A DNA stretch of 64,000 nt, from NCBI RefSeq assembly GCF_900455735.1, contig NZ_UAUI01000012.1:1-64000 (forward strand), read 5' to 3'. Source of the DNA: Rhodococcus wratislaviensis (GTDB lineage Bacteria; Actinomycetota; Actinomycetes; Mycobacteriales; Mycobacteriaceae). Position 1 is the stretch's first letter. Every line of letters begins with the position of its first letter. Position numbers and translations under genes: made by a program. Positions 36,421 through 44,671 of this stretch are shown one piece after another. A model generated the notes under the pieces. It was not told where the DNA came from, searched no databases, and saw nothing but the letters and a program-made list of their open reading frames with translations.

Positions 36421-36491
36421 TCCGCCGTAGTGTAATGGCAGCACCTCTGATTTTGGTTCAGATAGTTCAGGTTCGAGTCCTGGCGGCGGAG
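36421..36491 (+). tRNA. tRNA-Gln (anticodon TTG)
   Basis: The acceptor stem TCCGCCG pairs with CGGCGGA. The anticodon arm is TCTGA-TTTTGGT-TCAGA with anticodon TTG, reading CAA for glutamine. The T arm is TCAGG-TTCGAGT-CCTGG. CCA is not encoded. It lies just upstream of glmU, as in related actinobacteria. Confidence 0.95.
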
Positions 36492-36566
36492 CGGAGCCTG
36501 CGGAGCGAATTCCTGCAGGTGGAGCTGTCGAGAACAGCAAGAGCAGAACGATCCAGAGGGAGCTTC

Positions 36567-38069
36567 ATGCCAGTGCAGACCGCCGTGGTCGTCCTCGCCG
36601 CCGGCGCGGGAACTCGGATGCGGTCGAAGACCCCCAAGGTGTTGCACACCCTGGGCGGGCGCACGATGCTGGCGCATTCCCTGCACGCCGCCGCGGAGGT
36701 CGATCCGGCCCACCTCGTCACCGTCGTCGGGCACGACAAGGAACGAGTCGGGGTCGCCGTCAGCGCCCTGGAGACCGAACTGGGCCGCCCGATCGCGGTC
36801 GCCATCCAGGAAGAGCAGAACGGCACCGGGCACGCCGTCGAATGCGGCCTGTCCGCCCTGCCCGCCGATTTTCGCGGGACCGTGCTGGTCACCGCAGCGG
36901 ACGTCCCGTTGCTCGATGGTCACACCCTGCACGCTCTCGTCGACGAGCACCACAGCGAACCCACCCCCGCAGCGGTCACGATGCTGACGTTCACCGCTCC
37001 CGAGCCCCGGGGTTACGGGCGGATCGTGCGCCAACCCCACGACGGTGAGATCGCCGAGATCGTGGAAGAGGCCGACGCCACCGAGGAGCAGGCGGCCATC
37101 ACCGAGGTCAACGCAGGTGTGTACGCGTTCGACGCCGCGTTCCTGCGCTCCGCGCTCGGGCAGCTCAACGCGAACAACGCGCAGGGCGAGCTGTACCTGA
37201 CCGACGTCGTCAAGATCGCCCGCGAGGCCGGTGCACCCGTCTTCGCCGCCCACCTGTCCGACTCGGCGAAGGTCGCAGGCGCCAACGATCGAGTCCAGCT
37301 GTCGAGGCTGGCCGCCGAACTCAACCGCCGCACCGTCGAGAACTGGATGCGGGCCGGAGTCACCGTCGTCGACCCGTCGACCACGTGGATCGACGTCGGC
37401 GTCACGCTCGCTCGCGACGTCACCATCCATCCGGGAGTGCAACTGCTCGGCACCACCACCGTGGGCGAGGACGCGGTGATCGGTCCCGACACCACGCTCA
37501 CCGACGTGTCGGTCGGCGAAGGCGCCAGCGTGGTGCGCACCCACGGCTCGGAATCGAGGATCGGCGCAGGCGCCACCGTCGGCCCCTTCTCCTACCTGCG
37601 TCCCGGCACCGTCCTCGGTGCGTCCGGCAAGCTCGGCGCATTCGTCGAGACGAAGAACGCCGACATCGGAGCGCACTCCAAAGTTCCTCACCTGACCTAC
37701 GTGGGCGACGCCACGATCGGCGAGCACAGCAACATCGGTGCGTCGAGCGTGTTCGTCAATTACGACGGCGTCGCCAAGAGCCGTACGGTGGTGGGGTCAC
37801 ACGTCCGGACCGGGTCGGACACCATGTTCGTCGCTCCGGTACAGGTCGGTGACGGTGCTTACACCGGCGCCGGCACGGTGCTGCGTTTCGACGTACCACC
37901 GGGGGCACTCGCGGTCTCCGGCGGGAAGCAGCGCAATATTGACGGCTGGGTGCAACGAAATCGGCCCGGTACGGCCGCCGCCGAGGCGGCAGCCGCCGCG
38001 GGACCGCACCACAGTTCAGATCTGCACGAAACCGAGAAGCAAGATTTAAAGGATGGCATAGAGCAGTGA
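36567..38069 (+). CDS. glmU: Bifunctional UDP-GlcNAc pyrophosphorylase / GlcN-1-P acetyltransferase GlmU
   Basis: ATG at 36567 with AGAGGGAG upstream gives a 500-residue protein; the frame is open further upstream across the tRNA, but that part is non-coding. The N-terminal uridyltransferase domain shows L-A-A-G-A-G-T-R-M near residue 10 and E-E-Q-N-G-T-G-H-A. The C-terminal left-handed beta-helix acetyltransferase domain starts near 260 and contains [10 protein letters not shown]. It makes UDP-GlcNAc for peptidoglycan and arabinogalactan linkage. A Pro/Ala-rich tail of about 30 residues ends the protein. It overlaps prs by 4 bases (GTGA), so the two are translationally coupled. Confidence 0.97.
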   Translation: MPVQTAVVVLAAGAGTRMRSKTPKVLHTLGGRTMLAHSLHAAAEVDPAHLVTVVGHDKERVGVAVSALETELGRPIAVAIQEEQNGTGHAVECGLSALPADFRGTVLVTAADVPLLDGHTLHALVDEHHSEPTPAAVTMLTFTAPEPRGYGRIVRQPHDGEIAEIVEEADATEEQAAITEVNAGVYAFDAAFLRSALGQLNANNAQGELYLTDVVKIAREAGAPVFAAHLSDSAKVAGANDRVQLSRLAAELNRRTVENWMRAGVTVVDPSTTWIDVGVTLARDVTIHPGVQLLGTTTVGEDAVIGPDTTLTDVSVGEGASVVRTHGSESRIGAGATVGPFSYLRPGTVLGASGKLGAFVETKNADIGAHSKVPHLTYVGDATIGEHSNIGASSVFVNYDGVAKSRTVVGSHVRTGSDTMFVAPVQVGDGAYTGAGTVLRFDVPPGALAVSGGKQRNIDGWVQRNRPGTAAAEAAAAAGPHHSSDLHETEKQDLKDGIEQ

Positions 38070-39046
38070 CCGCGAATTGGATCGACAACCAGAAGAACCT
38101 CATGCTTTTTTCTGGTCGCGCGCATCCGGAGCTGGCCGAACAGGTGGCGAAGGAACTCGACGTGCGGGTCACCCCGCAGACTGCCCGTGACTTCGCGAAC
38201 GGCGAGATCTTCGTCCGTTTCGAGGAGTCGGTCCGCGGCTCCGACGCCTTCGTGCTGCAGAGCCACCCGGCCCCGCTGAACACGTGGGTGATGGAACAGC
38301 TGATCATGATCGACGCGCTCAAGCGCGGATCGGCCAAGCGCATCACCGCGATCCTGCCGTTCTACCCGTACGCACGCCAGGACAAGAAGCACCGCGGCCG
38401 TGAGCCCATCTCGGCTCGCCTGATCGCCGACCTCCTCAAGACGGCAGGCGCCGACCGCATCATCACGGTCGACCTCCACACCGATCAGATCCAGGGCTTC
38501 TTCGACGGCCCCGTCGACCACATGCACGCCCAGGGTCAGCTCGCCGAGTACATCCGCGGCAACTACGGCACCGAGAACATCGCCGTCGTCTCGCCCGACT
38601 CCGGTCGCGTCCGGGTCGCCGAGAAGTGGGCCGACACCCTCGGTGGCGCGCCGCTGGCGTTCATCCACAAGACGCGCGACCCGCTGGTGCCCAACCAGGT
38701 GAAGTCCAACCGCGTCGTCGGTGACGTCGAAGGCCACACCTGCATCCTGATCGACGACATGATCGACACCGGTGGAACCATCGCCGGCGCCGTGAAGATC
38801 CTCAAGGAGGCCGGCGCGGGCGACGTGATCATCGCCGCCACCCACGGCGTCCTGTCCGATCCGGCGGCCGAGCGTCTCGCCGCGTGTGGTGCCAAGGAAG
38901 TCATCGTCACCAACACGCTTCCGATCGACGAGTCGAAGAAGTTCCCGACCCTCACGGTGCTGTCCATCGCCCCGCTGCTGGCTCGCACCATCAAGGAAGT
39001 TTTCGAGAACGGCTCGGTCACGTCGCTGTTCAACGGCAACGCCTAG
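38066..39046 (+). CDS. prs: Ribose-phosphate pyrophosphokinase (PRPP synthetase)
   Basis: A GTG at 38066 overlapping the glmU stop starts a 326-residue protein. Typical segments are [11 protein letters not shown] near the N-terminus, [10 protein letters not shown] in the catalytic flexible region, V-S-P-D-S-G-R, and the PRPP-binding loop [12 protein letters not shown]. It converts ribose-5-phosphate and ATP to PRPP for nucleotides, His and Trp synthesis and decaprenyl-phosphoryl-arabinose. The length and sequence fit class I enzymes regulated by phosphate and ADP. A strong hairpin follows the stop codon. Confidence 0.97.
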   Translation: MTANWIDNQKNLMLFSGRAHPELAEQVAKELDVRVTPQTARDFANGEIFVRFEESVRGSDAFVLQSHPAPLNTWVMEQLIMIDALKRGSAKRITAILPFYPYARQDKKHRGREPISARLIADLLKTAGADRIITVDLHTDQIQGFFDGPVDHMHAQGQLAEYIRGNYGTENIAVVSPDSGRVRVAEKWADTLGGAPLAFIHKTRDPLVPNQVKSNRVVGDVEGHTCILIDDMIDTGGTIAGAVKILKEAGAGDVIIAATHGVLSDPAAERLAACGAKEVIVTNTLPIDESKKFPTLTVLSIAPLLARTIKEVFENGSVTSLFNGNA

Positions 39047-39104
39047 GCGCTTCGCGCCTGTGAGTGGTTGACGAGTCTCTGGACTCGTCAACCACTCACA
39101 GGCG
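39045..39104 (+). terminator. Overlapping hairpins at the glmU-prs 3' end
   Basis: A small hairpin AGGCGC-TTC-GCGCCT (39045-39059) starts on the prs stop codon. It shares bases with a much longer perfect inverted repeat of 23 bp (39055-39077 and 39082-39104, 4-base loop). The two are mutually exclusive. The long stem is symmetric and lacks a T-run, so it may stop transcription from either side or stabilise the mRNA end. The next gene starts 12 bases after it. Confidence 0.65.
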
Positions 39105-39116
39105 TAGCCTTTCCCT

Positions 39117-39752
39117 GTGTTCACCGGGATCCCCACCGCTGCTCTCGACTTCTACGAGGACCTCGAGGCAGACAACAGCAAGAGCTTCTGGACCGCGCAC
39201 AAATCCGTCTACGACGACTCCGTGCGCGCACCCATGACCGCCCTGCTCGCGGAACTCGAATCGGAATTCGGCGCAGGCAAGGTGTTTCGCCCCTACCGCG
39301 ACGTCCGGTTCTCCAAGGACAAGACGCCCTACAAGACCCATCAGGGCGGATTCGTCGAAACCCGCCCCGGTGTGGGCTACTACGTGCAGATCGATGCGGC
39401 CGGACTGTTCGTCGCCGGCGGCTTCTACGCGCATACCCCGGTCCAGGTCGGGCGTTTCCGTGACGCCGTCGACGACGACCGGAGGGGCCGCGAACTCGTC
39501 CGGCTCGTGAAGAAGGTTCGATCGTCGGGGTTCGAGATCGGCGGCGACACACTCAAGACCCGTCCCCGCGGCGTCGCCGAGGACCACCCGCGACTCGACC
39601 TGATGCGTCACAAGTCTCTCACCGCCAGCCGGAGCTACCTCTCCCCCGACTGGATCGAAACTCCCCGCGCCGCTGACGAAGTGCGCACCGCGTGGCGTTC
39701 GATGCGGCCGCTCGTCGACTGGCTGACCACCGTCATCGGCGCCGGAGAATGA
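39117..39752 (+). CDS. DUF2461 family protein
   Basis: A GTG at 39117 begins a soluble 211-residue protein. Characteristic DUF2461 segments are F-Y-E-D-L-E-A-D-N-S-K-S-F-W near residue 12, F-R-P-Y-R-D-V-R-F-S-K-D-K-T-P-Y-K-T-H near 60, and G-Y-Y-V-Q-I near 90. The family is widespread but has no proven biochemical activity. The gene stands alone between the prs hairpin and a gene-poor stretch. In many relatives prs is followed by rplY and pth, which are absent here. Confidence 0.85.
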   Translation: MFTGIPTAALDFYEDLEADNSKSFWTAHKSVYDDSVRAPMTALLAELESEFGAGKVFRPYRDVRFSKDKTPYKTHQGGFVETRPGVGYYVQIDAAGLFVAGGFYAHTPVQVGRFRDAVDDDRRGRELVRLVKKVRSSGFEIGGDTLKTRPRGVAEDHPRLDLMRHKSLTASRSYLSPDWIETPRAADEVRTAWRSMRPLVDWLTTVIGAGE

Positions 39753-39905
39753 AACTTACCGGTCGGGAAAACACGTGTGGCACACAGCGTTTGCGGAGCA
39801 CTTTGCGAGCCTCGGCATGATCTTCGTCACGCTTGGCCACAGAACCGCAGGTCGTACTTACGGCGATGTGACTCGCACGCTCGAATTCCCCTACTGTGGC
39901 TCGTC

Positions 39906-40580
39906 GTGATCGACGCGCAGACTCTCTCCGGCCCTATCGATATCGCTGCAATTCGAAACGTCCGGCGTTGGTCGCCGGGGGCGTGCGTGTGGTGCGGAGA
40001 CGACAACGCCGTCGAGATGTTCCGTAACGAACCTCGCTGTGGCACTTGCCGCGAGAAGGAATCGGTCATCGACGAGGCCCGCCGCTTCCTCGGCATGTAC
40101 GGCCTGCGGCCGCTCGGCGGCACGTTGCAGTCGGACGACGACGAAGAGCGTGAGCACCGGGTCAACGCCCGCGATGCGCGCCGCGAACTCAACGAGATGA
40201 AGCTCGCGGAACTCCCGGACCCGGCCGCCGTGCGCAAGGCGCTCCGTCCCCGGGCGGCCAGCGTGGTGTCGGAGCCGCGCAGCACCGCTCATTCCGGAAC
40301 GTCGTCGGCGTCTGCGTCGACCCGCCCGAGCACGTCCCGCACGTCCGCCACGCCGCCGGTGGCACCGGTGCGCACCGACGCCGTCGACGTCGCCGCACTG
40401 GAAACGCGCGTCACGGGCCTGCTCGATCAGCTCTCGGCCATCGACGCCCAGATGAACCTGATCGGTGAGCCCGCCGGCCTCGCCGCGCGTGCCCGGATCA
40501 GCGACCTCGAGAAGCAGCGCGCCACCGTGCTCCGCACCCTCGCGGCTCTGGAGAAGGCCCGGATCGCGGCCGGCCAGTAG
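39906..40580 (+). CDS. Hypothetical protein with N-terminal zinc ribbon and C-terminal coiled coil
   Basis: I place the start at GTG 39906 (VIDAQTLSGP); the frame is open upstream but reads as non-coding. The 224-residue product has C-V-W-C-G-D-D-N and C-G-T-C-R-E-K-E around residues 27-55, four cysteines fit to bind zinc, followed by a charged helical stretch. A Ser/Thr/Pro-rich linker (about 120-150) leads to a C-terminal heptad-like helix pair (L-L-D-Q-L-S-A-I-D-A-Q-M). It is cytosolic. Its function is unknown; a nucleic-acid or protein adaptor role would fit the layout. Confidence 0.68.
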   Translation: MIDAQTLSGPIDIAAIRNVRRWSPGACVWCGDDNAVEMFRNEPRCGTCREKESVIDEARRFLGMYGLRPLGGTLQSDDDEEREHRVNARDARRELNEMKLAELPDPAAVRKALRPRAASVVSEPRSTAHSGTSSASASTRPSTSRTSATPPVAPVRTDAVDVAALETRVTGLLDQLSAIDAQMNLIGEPAGLAARARISDLEKQRATVLRTLAALEKARIAAGQ

Positions 40581-40623
40581 GCCACCACTTTCGGGCTGCC
40601 GCAGGGTGATACTGTCGCCCTTC

Positions 40624-41010
40624 GTGCAGCCCGTCTCCTCACCCACCGCGCTCGTCATCGACGCGAAGAAGCCGCCGATGGGCCCGATGCTGGTGACCCC
40701 CAATGCCCGCATCAACGGGTTTCACGTGCCGCTTCGGTGGGGCCACAACGAGATTCCGGCGCCGCCGGGCGTGCACCACATCCAGATCTCGGTCCCGTGG
40801 ATCTGGGAGCAGGGCAGGGCGCAGATCACCGTCGACAACCGGTACCACCCGGCTCCCCCGGTGTACTACGCGTCGCCGTTCAGCAGTTTCAGCAAGGGCG
40901 CCATCGACCATCGGCCGGTGAAGAATCCCGGACTGCTCGGGTTGCTGCTCATCCTCACACCGGTACTCGTCCTGATCCTCGCTGTCGTGGCGTTCGCCCT
41001 GTTCGGCTAG
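40624..41010 (+). CDS. Small membrane-anchored hypothetical protein
   Basis: GTG at 40624 gives 128 residues (VQPVSSPTALVIDAKKPPMG). The first about 95 residues form a soluble domain with G-F-H-V-P-L-R-W-G-H-N and P-P-G-V-H-H-I-Q-I-S-V-P-W-I-W, a beta-rich pattern I have seen in actinobacterial proteins of unknown function. A single C-terminal hydrophobic helix (L-L-G-L-L-L-I-L-T-P-V-L-V-L) anchors it, with the domain presumably cytosolic. It lies 43 bases after the zinc-ribbon gene. Confidence 0.65.
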   Translation: MQPVSSPTALVIDAKKPPMGPMLVTPNARINGFHVPLRWGHNEIPAPPGVHHIQISVPWIWEQGRAQITVDNRYHPAPPVYYASPFSSFSKGAIDHRPVKNPGLLGLLLILTPVLVLILAVVAFALFG

Positions 41011-41030
41011 AGAGGTCGTAGCCCCACCAT

Positions 41031-41052
41031 TGACACAATGGGATATGTGTCT
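41031..41052 (+). promoter_or_regulatory. Palindrome upstream of cyp130
   Basis: TGACACA and TGTGTCT (one mismatch) flank an 8-base spacer, 13 bases before the chosen cyp130 start. TTGACA (41030-41035) overlaps it and could be a -35 box. It is a natural operator for the TetR protein encoded at the end of this two-gene operon. Confidence 0.4.
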
Positions 41053-41064
41053 CACCATCGATAC

Positions 41065-42285
41065 ATGACCGCATATGTGTCGAGCGTCTCGTTCGTGCCG
41101 AGGTCCGGACAATCGTGGCGTGCTCCGTGGCAGATGTACGCCGGCCTGCGCGACCACGACCCCGTCCATCACGTCGTCCCCGAGGGCGCACCCGAGAACG
41201 ACTACTGGGTGTTGTCCCGGCACGCCGACGTCTACGCGGCGGCCCGCGACGCCGAGACGTTCTCCTCCGCGGCCGGCCTCACGACGACGTACGGCGAGCT
41301 CGAGAAGATCGGCCTGCAGGACAATCCGCCGCTGGTGATGCTCGACCCGCCCGACCACACCGCGTTCCGCCGTCTCGTGTCGAAGGGATTCACCCCACGG
41401 CAGGTCACCGCCGTCGAGCCGGACGTCCGGGCGTTCGTGGTGGAGCGCATCGAACGACTGCGCGAGGCCGGTGAGGGCGATGTGGTGAAAGACCTGTTCA
41501 AGCCGTTGCCGAGCATGGTCGTCGCCCACTACCTCGGAGTCCCCGATGAGGACCGAGCGCAGTTCGACGGATGGACCGAGGCCATCGTCGCGGCCAATGC
41601 GCAGGGCGACACGCTGCAGGCGACGGGTGCGGTCACCGATCTGATGGGCTACTTCGCCGGACTGATCGAGCGGCGGCGCACCGACCCCGGAGACGACACG
41701 ATCTCGCACCTCGTCGCCGGAGGGATGGGAGCCGACGGCGACGTCACCGGGCTGCTCGCCATCCTCGGTTTCGCGTTCACGATGGTCACCGGCGGCAACG
41801 ACACCACCACCGGGATGCTCGGCGGCGCAGTCCAGTTGCTCACCGAACACCGGGATCAGCGTCGTGATCTGATCGAACATCCGGAGCTCGTCGGCGACGC
41901 CGTCGAGGAGTTGCTGCGGCTCACGGCCCCCGTCCAGGGCCTCGCCCGAACGGTGACCCGCGACGTCGAGATCGACGGCACCGTCGTTCCCGAGGGACGG
42001 AAGGTGCTCCTGCTGTACGGCTCCGCGAACCGCGACCCGCGCCGGTTCGGGCCGGATTCCGAGGTCCTGGACGTGCGTCGCAGTCCGAAGCAGATCCTCA
42101 CGTTCAGCCACGGGGCCCACCACTGCCTGGGTGCGGCCGCGGCACGGATGCAGGCGCGGATCGCGCTCGAGGAACTGCTGGCCCGCTGCCCCGACTTCAC
42201 CGTCGACATCGACGCCGTCGTCTACGCGGACGGCAATTACGTGCGCCGCCCGACGAGCGTCCCGTTCCGGATGCGTGAAGCATGA
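41065..42285 (+). CDS. cyp130: Cytochrome P450, CYP130-like
   Basis: ATG at 41065 (MTAYVSSVSF) is preferred because the upstream in-frame ATG at 41038 lies inside a palindrome. The 406-residue protein has the I-helix T-G-G-N-D-T-T-T (near 243), the ExxR motif E-E-L-L-R-L and the heme loop F-S-H-G-A-H-H-C-L-G with Cys near 356. Sequence runs such as L-R-D-H-D-P-V-H-H-V-V-P and F-K-P-L-P-S-M-V-V-A-H-Y-L-G-V-P closely match what I recall of M. tuberculosis CYP130, also paired with a TetR gene. It needs an external ferredoxin and reductase. Physiological substrate is unknown. Confidence 0.9.
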   Translation: MTAYVSSVSFVPRSGQSWRAPWQMYAGLRDHDPVHHVVPEGAPENDYWVLSRHADVYAAARDAETFSSAAGLTTTYGELEKIGLQDNPPLVMLDPPDHTAFRRLVSKGFTPRQVTAVEPDVRAFVVERIERLREAGEGDVVKDLFKPLPSMVVAHYLGVPDEDRAQFDGWTEAIVAANAQGDTLQATGAVTDLMGYFAGLIERRRTDPGDDTISHLVAGGMGADGDVTGLLAILGFAFTMVTGGNDTTTGMLGGAVQLLTEHRDQRRDLIEHPELVGDAVEELLRLTAPVQGLARTVTRDVEIDGTVVPEGRKVLLLYGSANRDPRRFGPDSEVLDVRRSPKQILTFSHGAHHCLGAAAARMQARIALEELLARCPDFTVDIDAVVYADGNYVRRPTSVPFRMREA

Positions 42286-42902
42286 CCGCCGACTGGATGA
42301 GGGACGAACGCCCCCGCCTCGCCGCCGAGCGCATCCTCGACGTCGCGGCCCAGCTGTACGTCGAGAACGGCATCGCCGCCGTCGGTATGGCCGAGGTCGC
42401 CCGGGCGGCCGGATGCTCTCGCGCCACGCTGTACCGCTACTTCGACAGCAGGCAGTCGTTGCAGTTGGCGTTCGTCCACCGCGAGGCCCGGCGCATCGGC
42501 GCGCTGGTCGCGGAGGAGGTGTCCGCGGCCGGCGACCCGAAGGACGTGATCGTGGAGGCGATGCTGGCCGCGATCCGGCTGGTGCGCGCCGACCCGACTC
42601 TGGCCGCCTGGTTCCAGCTCGGCGACTCCGGCCTCGCCGCGCAGATCGCACACTCGTCGGACGTCATCGAGTCGCTGGGCACCGCCTTCCTGGGGCAGGC
42701 GGGGTTCTCCGGAGAGGAGACGTCCCGGAAGGCACGGTGGCTCGTTCGCATCATCGTCTCCCTGCTCACCGTGCCGGGAGTCGACGACACCGACGAACGC
42801 ACGATGCTCGAGCAGTTCGTCGCACCGGCGATCGCCGAGCACGACTCCGGACGCGCCCGACTCCTGCCATCGCCGGACGAACGGGACGCTCGTTCGATCT
42901 GA
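42282..42902 (+). CDS. TetR family regulator paired with cyp130
   Basis: ATG at 42282 overlaps the cyp130 stop (ATGA). The 206-residue product has a TetR DNA-binding domain (A-A-E-R-I-L-D-V-A-A-Q-L-Y, then C-S-R-A-T-L-Y-R-Y-F) and a helical ligand domain. The arrangement matches M. tuberculosis Rv1256c-Rv1255c. It probably controls the P450 operon through the palindrome at 41031-41052 (inference). Its last codons and stop lie inside a 55-base hairpin repeat, so the C-terminal residues (D-E-R-D-A-R-S-I) are encoded by repeat sequence. Confidence 0.9.
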   Translation: MTADWMRDERPRLAAERILDVAAQLYVENGIAAVGMAEVARAAGCSRATLYRYFDSRQSLQLAFVHREARRIGALVAEEVSAAGDPKDVIVEAMLAAIRLVRADPTLAAWFQLGDSGLAAQIAHSSDVIESLGTAFLGQAGFSGEETSRKARWLVRIIVSLLTVPGVDDTDERTMLEQFVAPAIAEHDSGRARLLPSPDERDARSI

Positions 42903-42927
42903 CGCAACGAGCGTCCCGTTCGTCCGG
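42873..42927. repeat. Dispersed hairpin repeat, copy 1
   Basis: A perfect 22-bp inverted repeat (42873-42894 and 42906-42927) has an 11-base loop CGATCTGACGC. Its 41-base core (AACGGGACGCTCGTT, loop, AACGAGCGTCCCGTT) recurs exactly at 57843-57883. The identical loop shows common origin, not just convergent terminators. It lies between convergent genes and overlaps the upstream stop codon, so it probably also terminates transcription. Confidence 0.8.
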
Positions 42928-42938
42928 GTGCGGGACCG

Positions 42939-44429
42939 TCAGCGCACCGCGCCCGCCTGCTCGTCCGCATCGACCTCGAGGGTCGTCCTCCGGTCGGATT
43001 CACCGATCCGTGCGAAGACGAGTTGCTTGCGGAGCCGCAGGTAGCAGTACAGGGCGATGTAGCCGAGCACGGTCGCGAAGAAGATCCACGCGACCACACC
43101 TCGTGCTCCGGACGGGAACGGGTTGAAGCTGTACCAGTACACCAGCACGGACCCGATCGCGGCGAGGACGGTCGCGAGTCCGATGCCCAGGCGCAGCGAC
43201 CGCGACCGGACCGCGCAGTAGCCGGCCGCCAGCGCGGTGAGTCCGTAGGCGGCGATCAGCATGTAGCCGGCGTACGTCCCGAGCAGGCCGTACGACGTCT
43301 CCGCCGCGGTCACGACCACGCCGAGGAGCCCCGCCACCAGATAGATGGCGCCGAGGGTCGTCACCGCACCGGCGGGGGTTCCGTGGCGGGCGCTGACCTT
43401 GCCGAGGCGAGCGGGCAGCAGACCGTCGCGGGCCAGGGTGTACACGGTCCGGCTGGTGCCTGCCATGACGCCGAGAGTCGACCCGAAGAAGCTGATGGCG
43501 ACACCGATGTCGATCAGATAGCCGAGCCACCCGACGCCGTTGTGCTCCGCCAGGGTGTCGAGGGGTGCGTTCATGTTCTCGATCGGCAACCCGCGGAAGC
43601 CGAGCACGATGATGTAGGTGGCGACGATGTAGAGCACCCCGCAGGCCAGGACCGATCCGACGACGGCGAAGCTGATGGCCCGCTTGGGATGACGCGCCTC
43701 GCGGCCCAGGGTGGCGGCGTGGTCGAATCCGGCGAGGGAGAACACGGAGAATCCTGCGGTCGCGAGAATCGCTGTGGCACTGAACCCGTGGAAGTCGAAC
43801 TGCCTGCTGTCGATCGGACCGATGTCCGAATTCGCGAGGACCACGATCAGGAGCACGACGATTACTGCCACCGTGAAGAATTCGATCACCAGCAGCAGCT
43901 TCGCGGACAGCTTCACCTCACGAAGGTTCAGGGCGGTCACCGCGACCGCGACGGCCCCGGCGCAGATGCCGAGTGTCCACGTGCTCGCGGGCAGACCCGC
44001 CTTCTGCAGGAAGGCGTCGAGGTAGATCGCCGAGCCGATCACGCACGCGGGTCCCGCGACGAGTGACGACGCGAGGTGGGTGACCATGACGAAGAATCCG
44101 GCGGGCTTCCCTGCCGCGCGGGCCGCGAGTCCGTACGTTCCTCCGGTGGTGGTGAAGCGTTTGGCGAGCCAGCCGATGCCGCCGGCGAACCCGAGGACCA
44201 GTACCGAGGTCACGGCCCAGGTGATCCAGCTGAGGTTGCCGGCAATCGTGACGACGACACCGATCGCGAGGGCCAGCGTGGACGCGGGCGCCAGAATGCC
44301 GAGCGACACGCCGAACACTGCCCACGTCGGGAGGATTCCGCGCGGCAGCTGACCGGCCTCGGCGTCGGTGATTCCCGCCGAGGACATCATCGTGTCCCCC
44401 GTGGTCGATCCATCATGCACAGTCTTCAT
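42939..44429 (-). CDS. APC family amino acid/amine permease
   Basis: ATG at 44429 has GAGGAG upstream. The 496-residue protein has about 12 hydrophobic helices after a 30-residue polar leader. The first helices (F-G-V-S-L-G-I-L-A-P-A-S-T-L and G-G-T-Y-G-L-A-A-R-A-A-G) match the amino acid-polyamine-organocation superfamily. It imports an amino acid or amine by proton coupling. It is transcribed divergently from the acyl-CoA synthetase operon, across a region containing two copies of the cluster's operator, so it is probably the uptake system of the catabolic pathway. Confidence 0.88.
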   Translation of the reverse strand: MKTVHDGSTTGDTMMSSAGITDAEAGQLPRGILPTWAVFGVSLGILAPASTLALAIGVVVTIAGNLSWITWAVTSVLVLGFAGGIGWLAKRFTTTGGTYGLAARAAGKPAGFFVMVTHLASSLVAGPACVIGSAIYLDAFLQKAGLPASTWTLGICAGAVAVAVTALNLREVKLSAKLLLVIEFFTVAVIVVLLIVVLANSDIGPIDSRQFDFHGFSATAILATAGFSVFSLAGFDHAATLGREARHPKRAISFAVVGSVLACGVLYIVATYIIVLGFRGLPIENMNAPLDTLAEHNGVGWLGYLIDIGVAISFFGSTLGVMAGTSRTVYTLARDGLLPARLGKVSARHGTPAGAVTTLGAIYLVAGLLGVVVTAAETSYGLLGTYAGYMLIAAYGLTALAAGYCAVRSRSLRLGIGLATVLAAIGSVLVYWYSFNPFPSGARGVVAWIFFATVLGYIALYCYLRLRKQLVFARIGESDRRTTLEVDADEQAGAVR

Positions 44430-44470
44430 GAACGCTCCTCGCGGATGACAGGACAGAGGGTGTCGAATAG

Positions 44471-44490
44471 TTGGCTGGTGGGCCAGTTAT
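44471..44490 (-). promoter_or_regulatory. Operator copy A (permease side)
   Basis: Reads ATAACTGGCCCACCAGCCAA on the minus strand, one of four copies of an imperfect palindrome with consensus TTGAYTGGC-N2-GCCARTCAA. It overlaps the expected transcription start of the permease promoter, where a repressor would block initiation. The spacing resembles operators of BetI-type TetR proteins. Confidence 0.72.
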
Positions 44491-44495
44491 GAATC

Positions 44496-44524
44496 ATCGT
44501 GAGGGCGATCACACTCGATGTCAA
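44496..44524 (-). promoter_or_regulatory. Promoter of the APC permease gene
   Basis: On the minus strand a perfect TTGACA (44524-44519), a 17-base spacer and CACGAT (44501-44496) form a sigma-70-type promoter. Transcription would begin near 44489, inside operator copy A. Confidence 0.55.
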
Positions 44525-44573
44525 GAGCGCGCCACCCCCCGGACGGCACCCCGCCGCGACGGAGAGAGGTGGG

Positions 44574-44602
44574 TTGACAGCCACTGTGAGTGCCGCCACA
44601 AT
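44574..44602 (+). promoter_or_regulatory. Promoter of the acyl-CoA synthetase operon
   Basis: TTGACA (44574-44579), a 17-base spacer and CACAAT (44597-44602) form a promoter whose start point falls near 44609, inside operator copy B. It mirrors the divergent permease promoter. Confidence 0.55.
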
Positions 44603-44607
44603 CTAAA

Positions 44608-44627
44608 TTGACTGATGCGCCAGTTAT
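44608..44627 (+). promoter_or_regulatory. Operator copy B (synthetase side)
   Basis: Reads TTGACTGATGCGCCAGTTAT; its complement ATAACTGGCGCATCAGTCAA aligns with the other three copies. It lies 44 bases before the ATG at 44672 and covers the predicted transcription start. Confidence 0.72.
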
Positions 44628-44671
44628 CTATTTTCCGATCGACAGCAACGCGAGATCGAGGAGAGTCCCCT

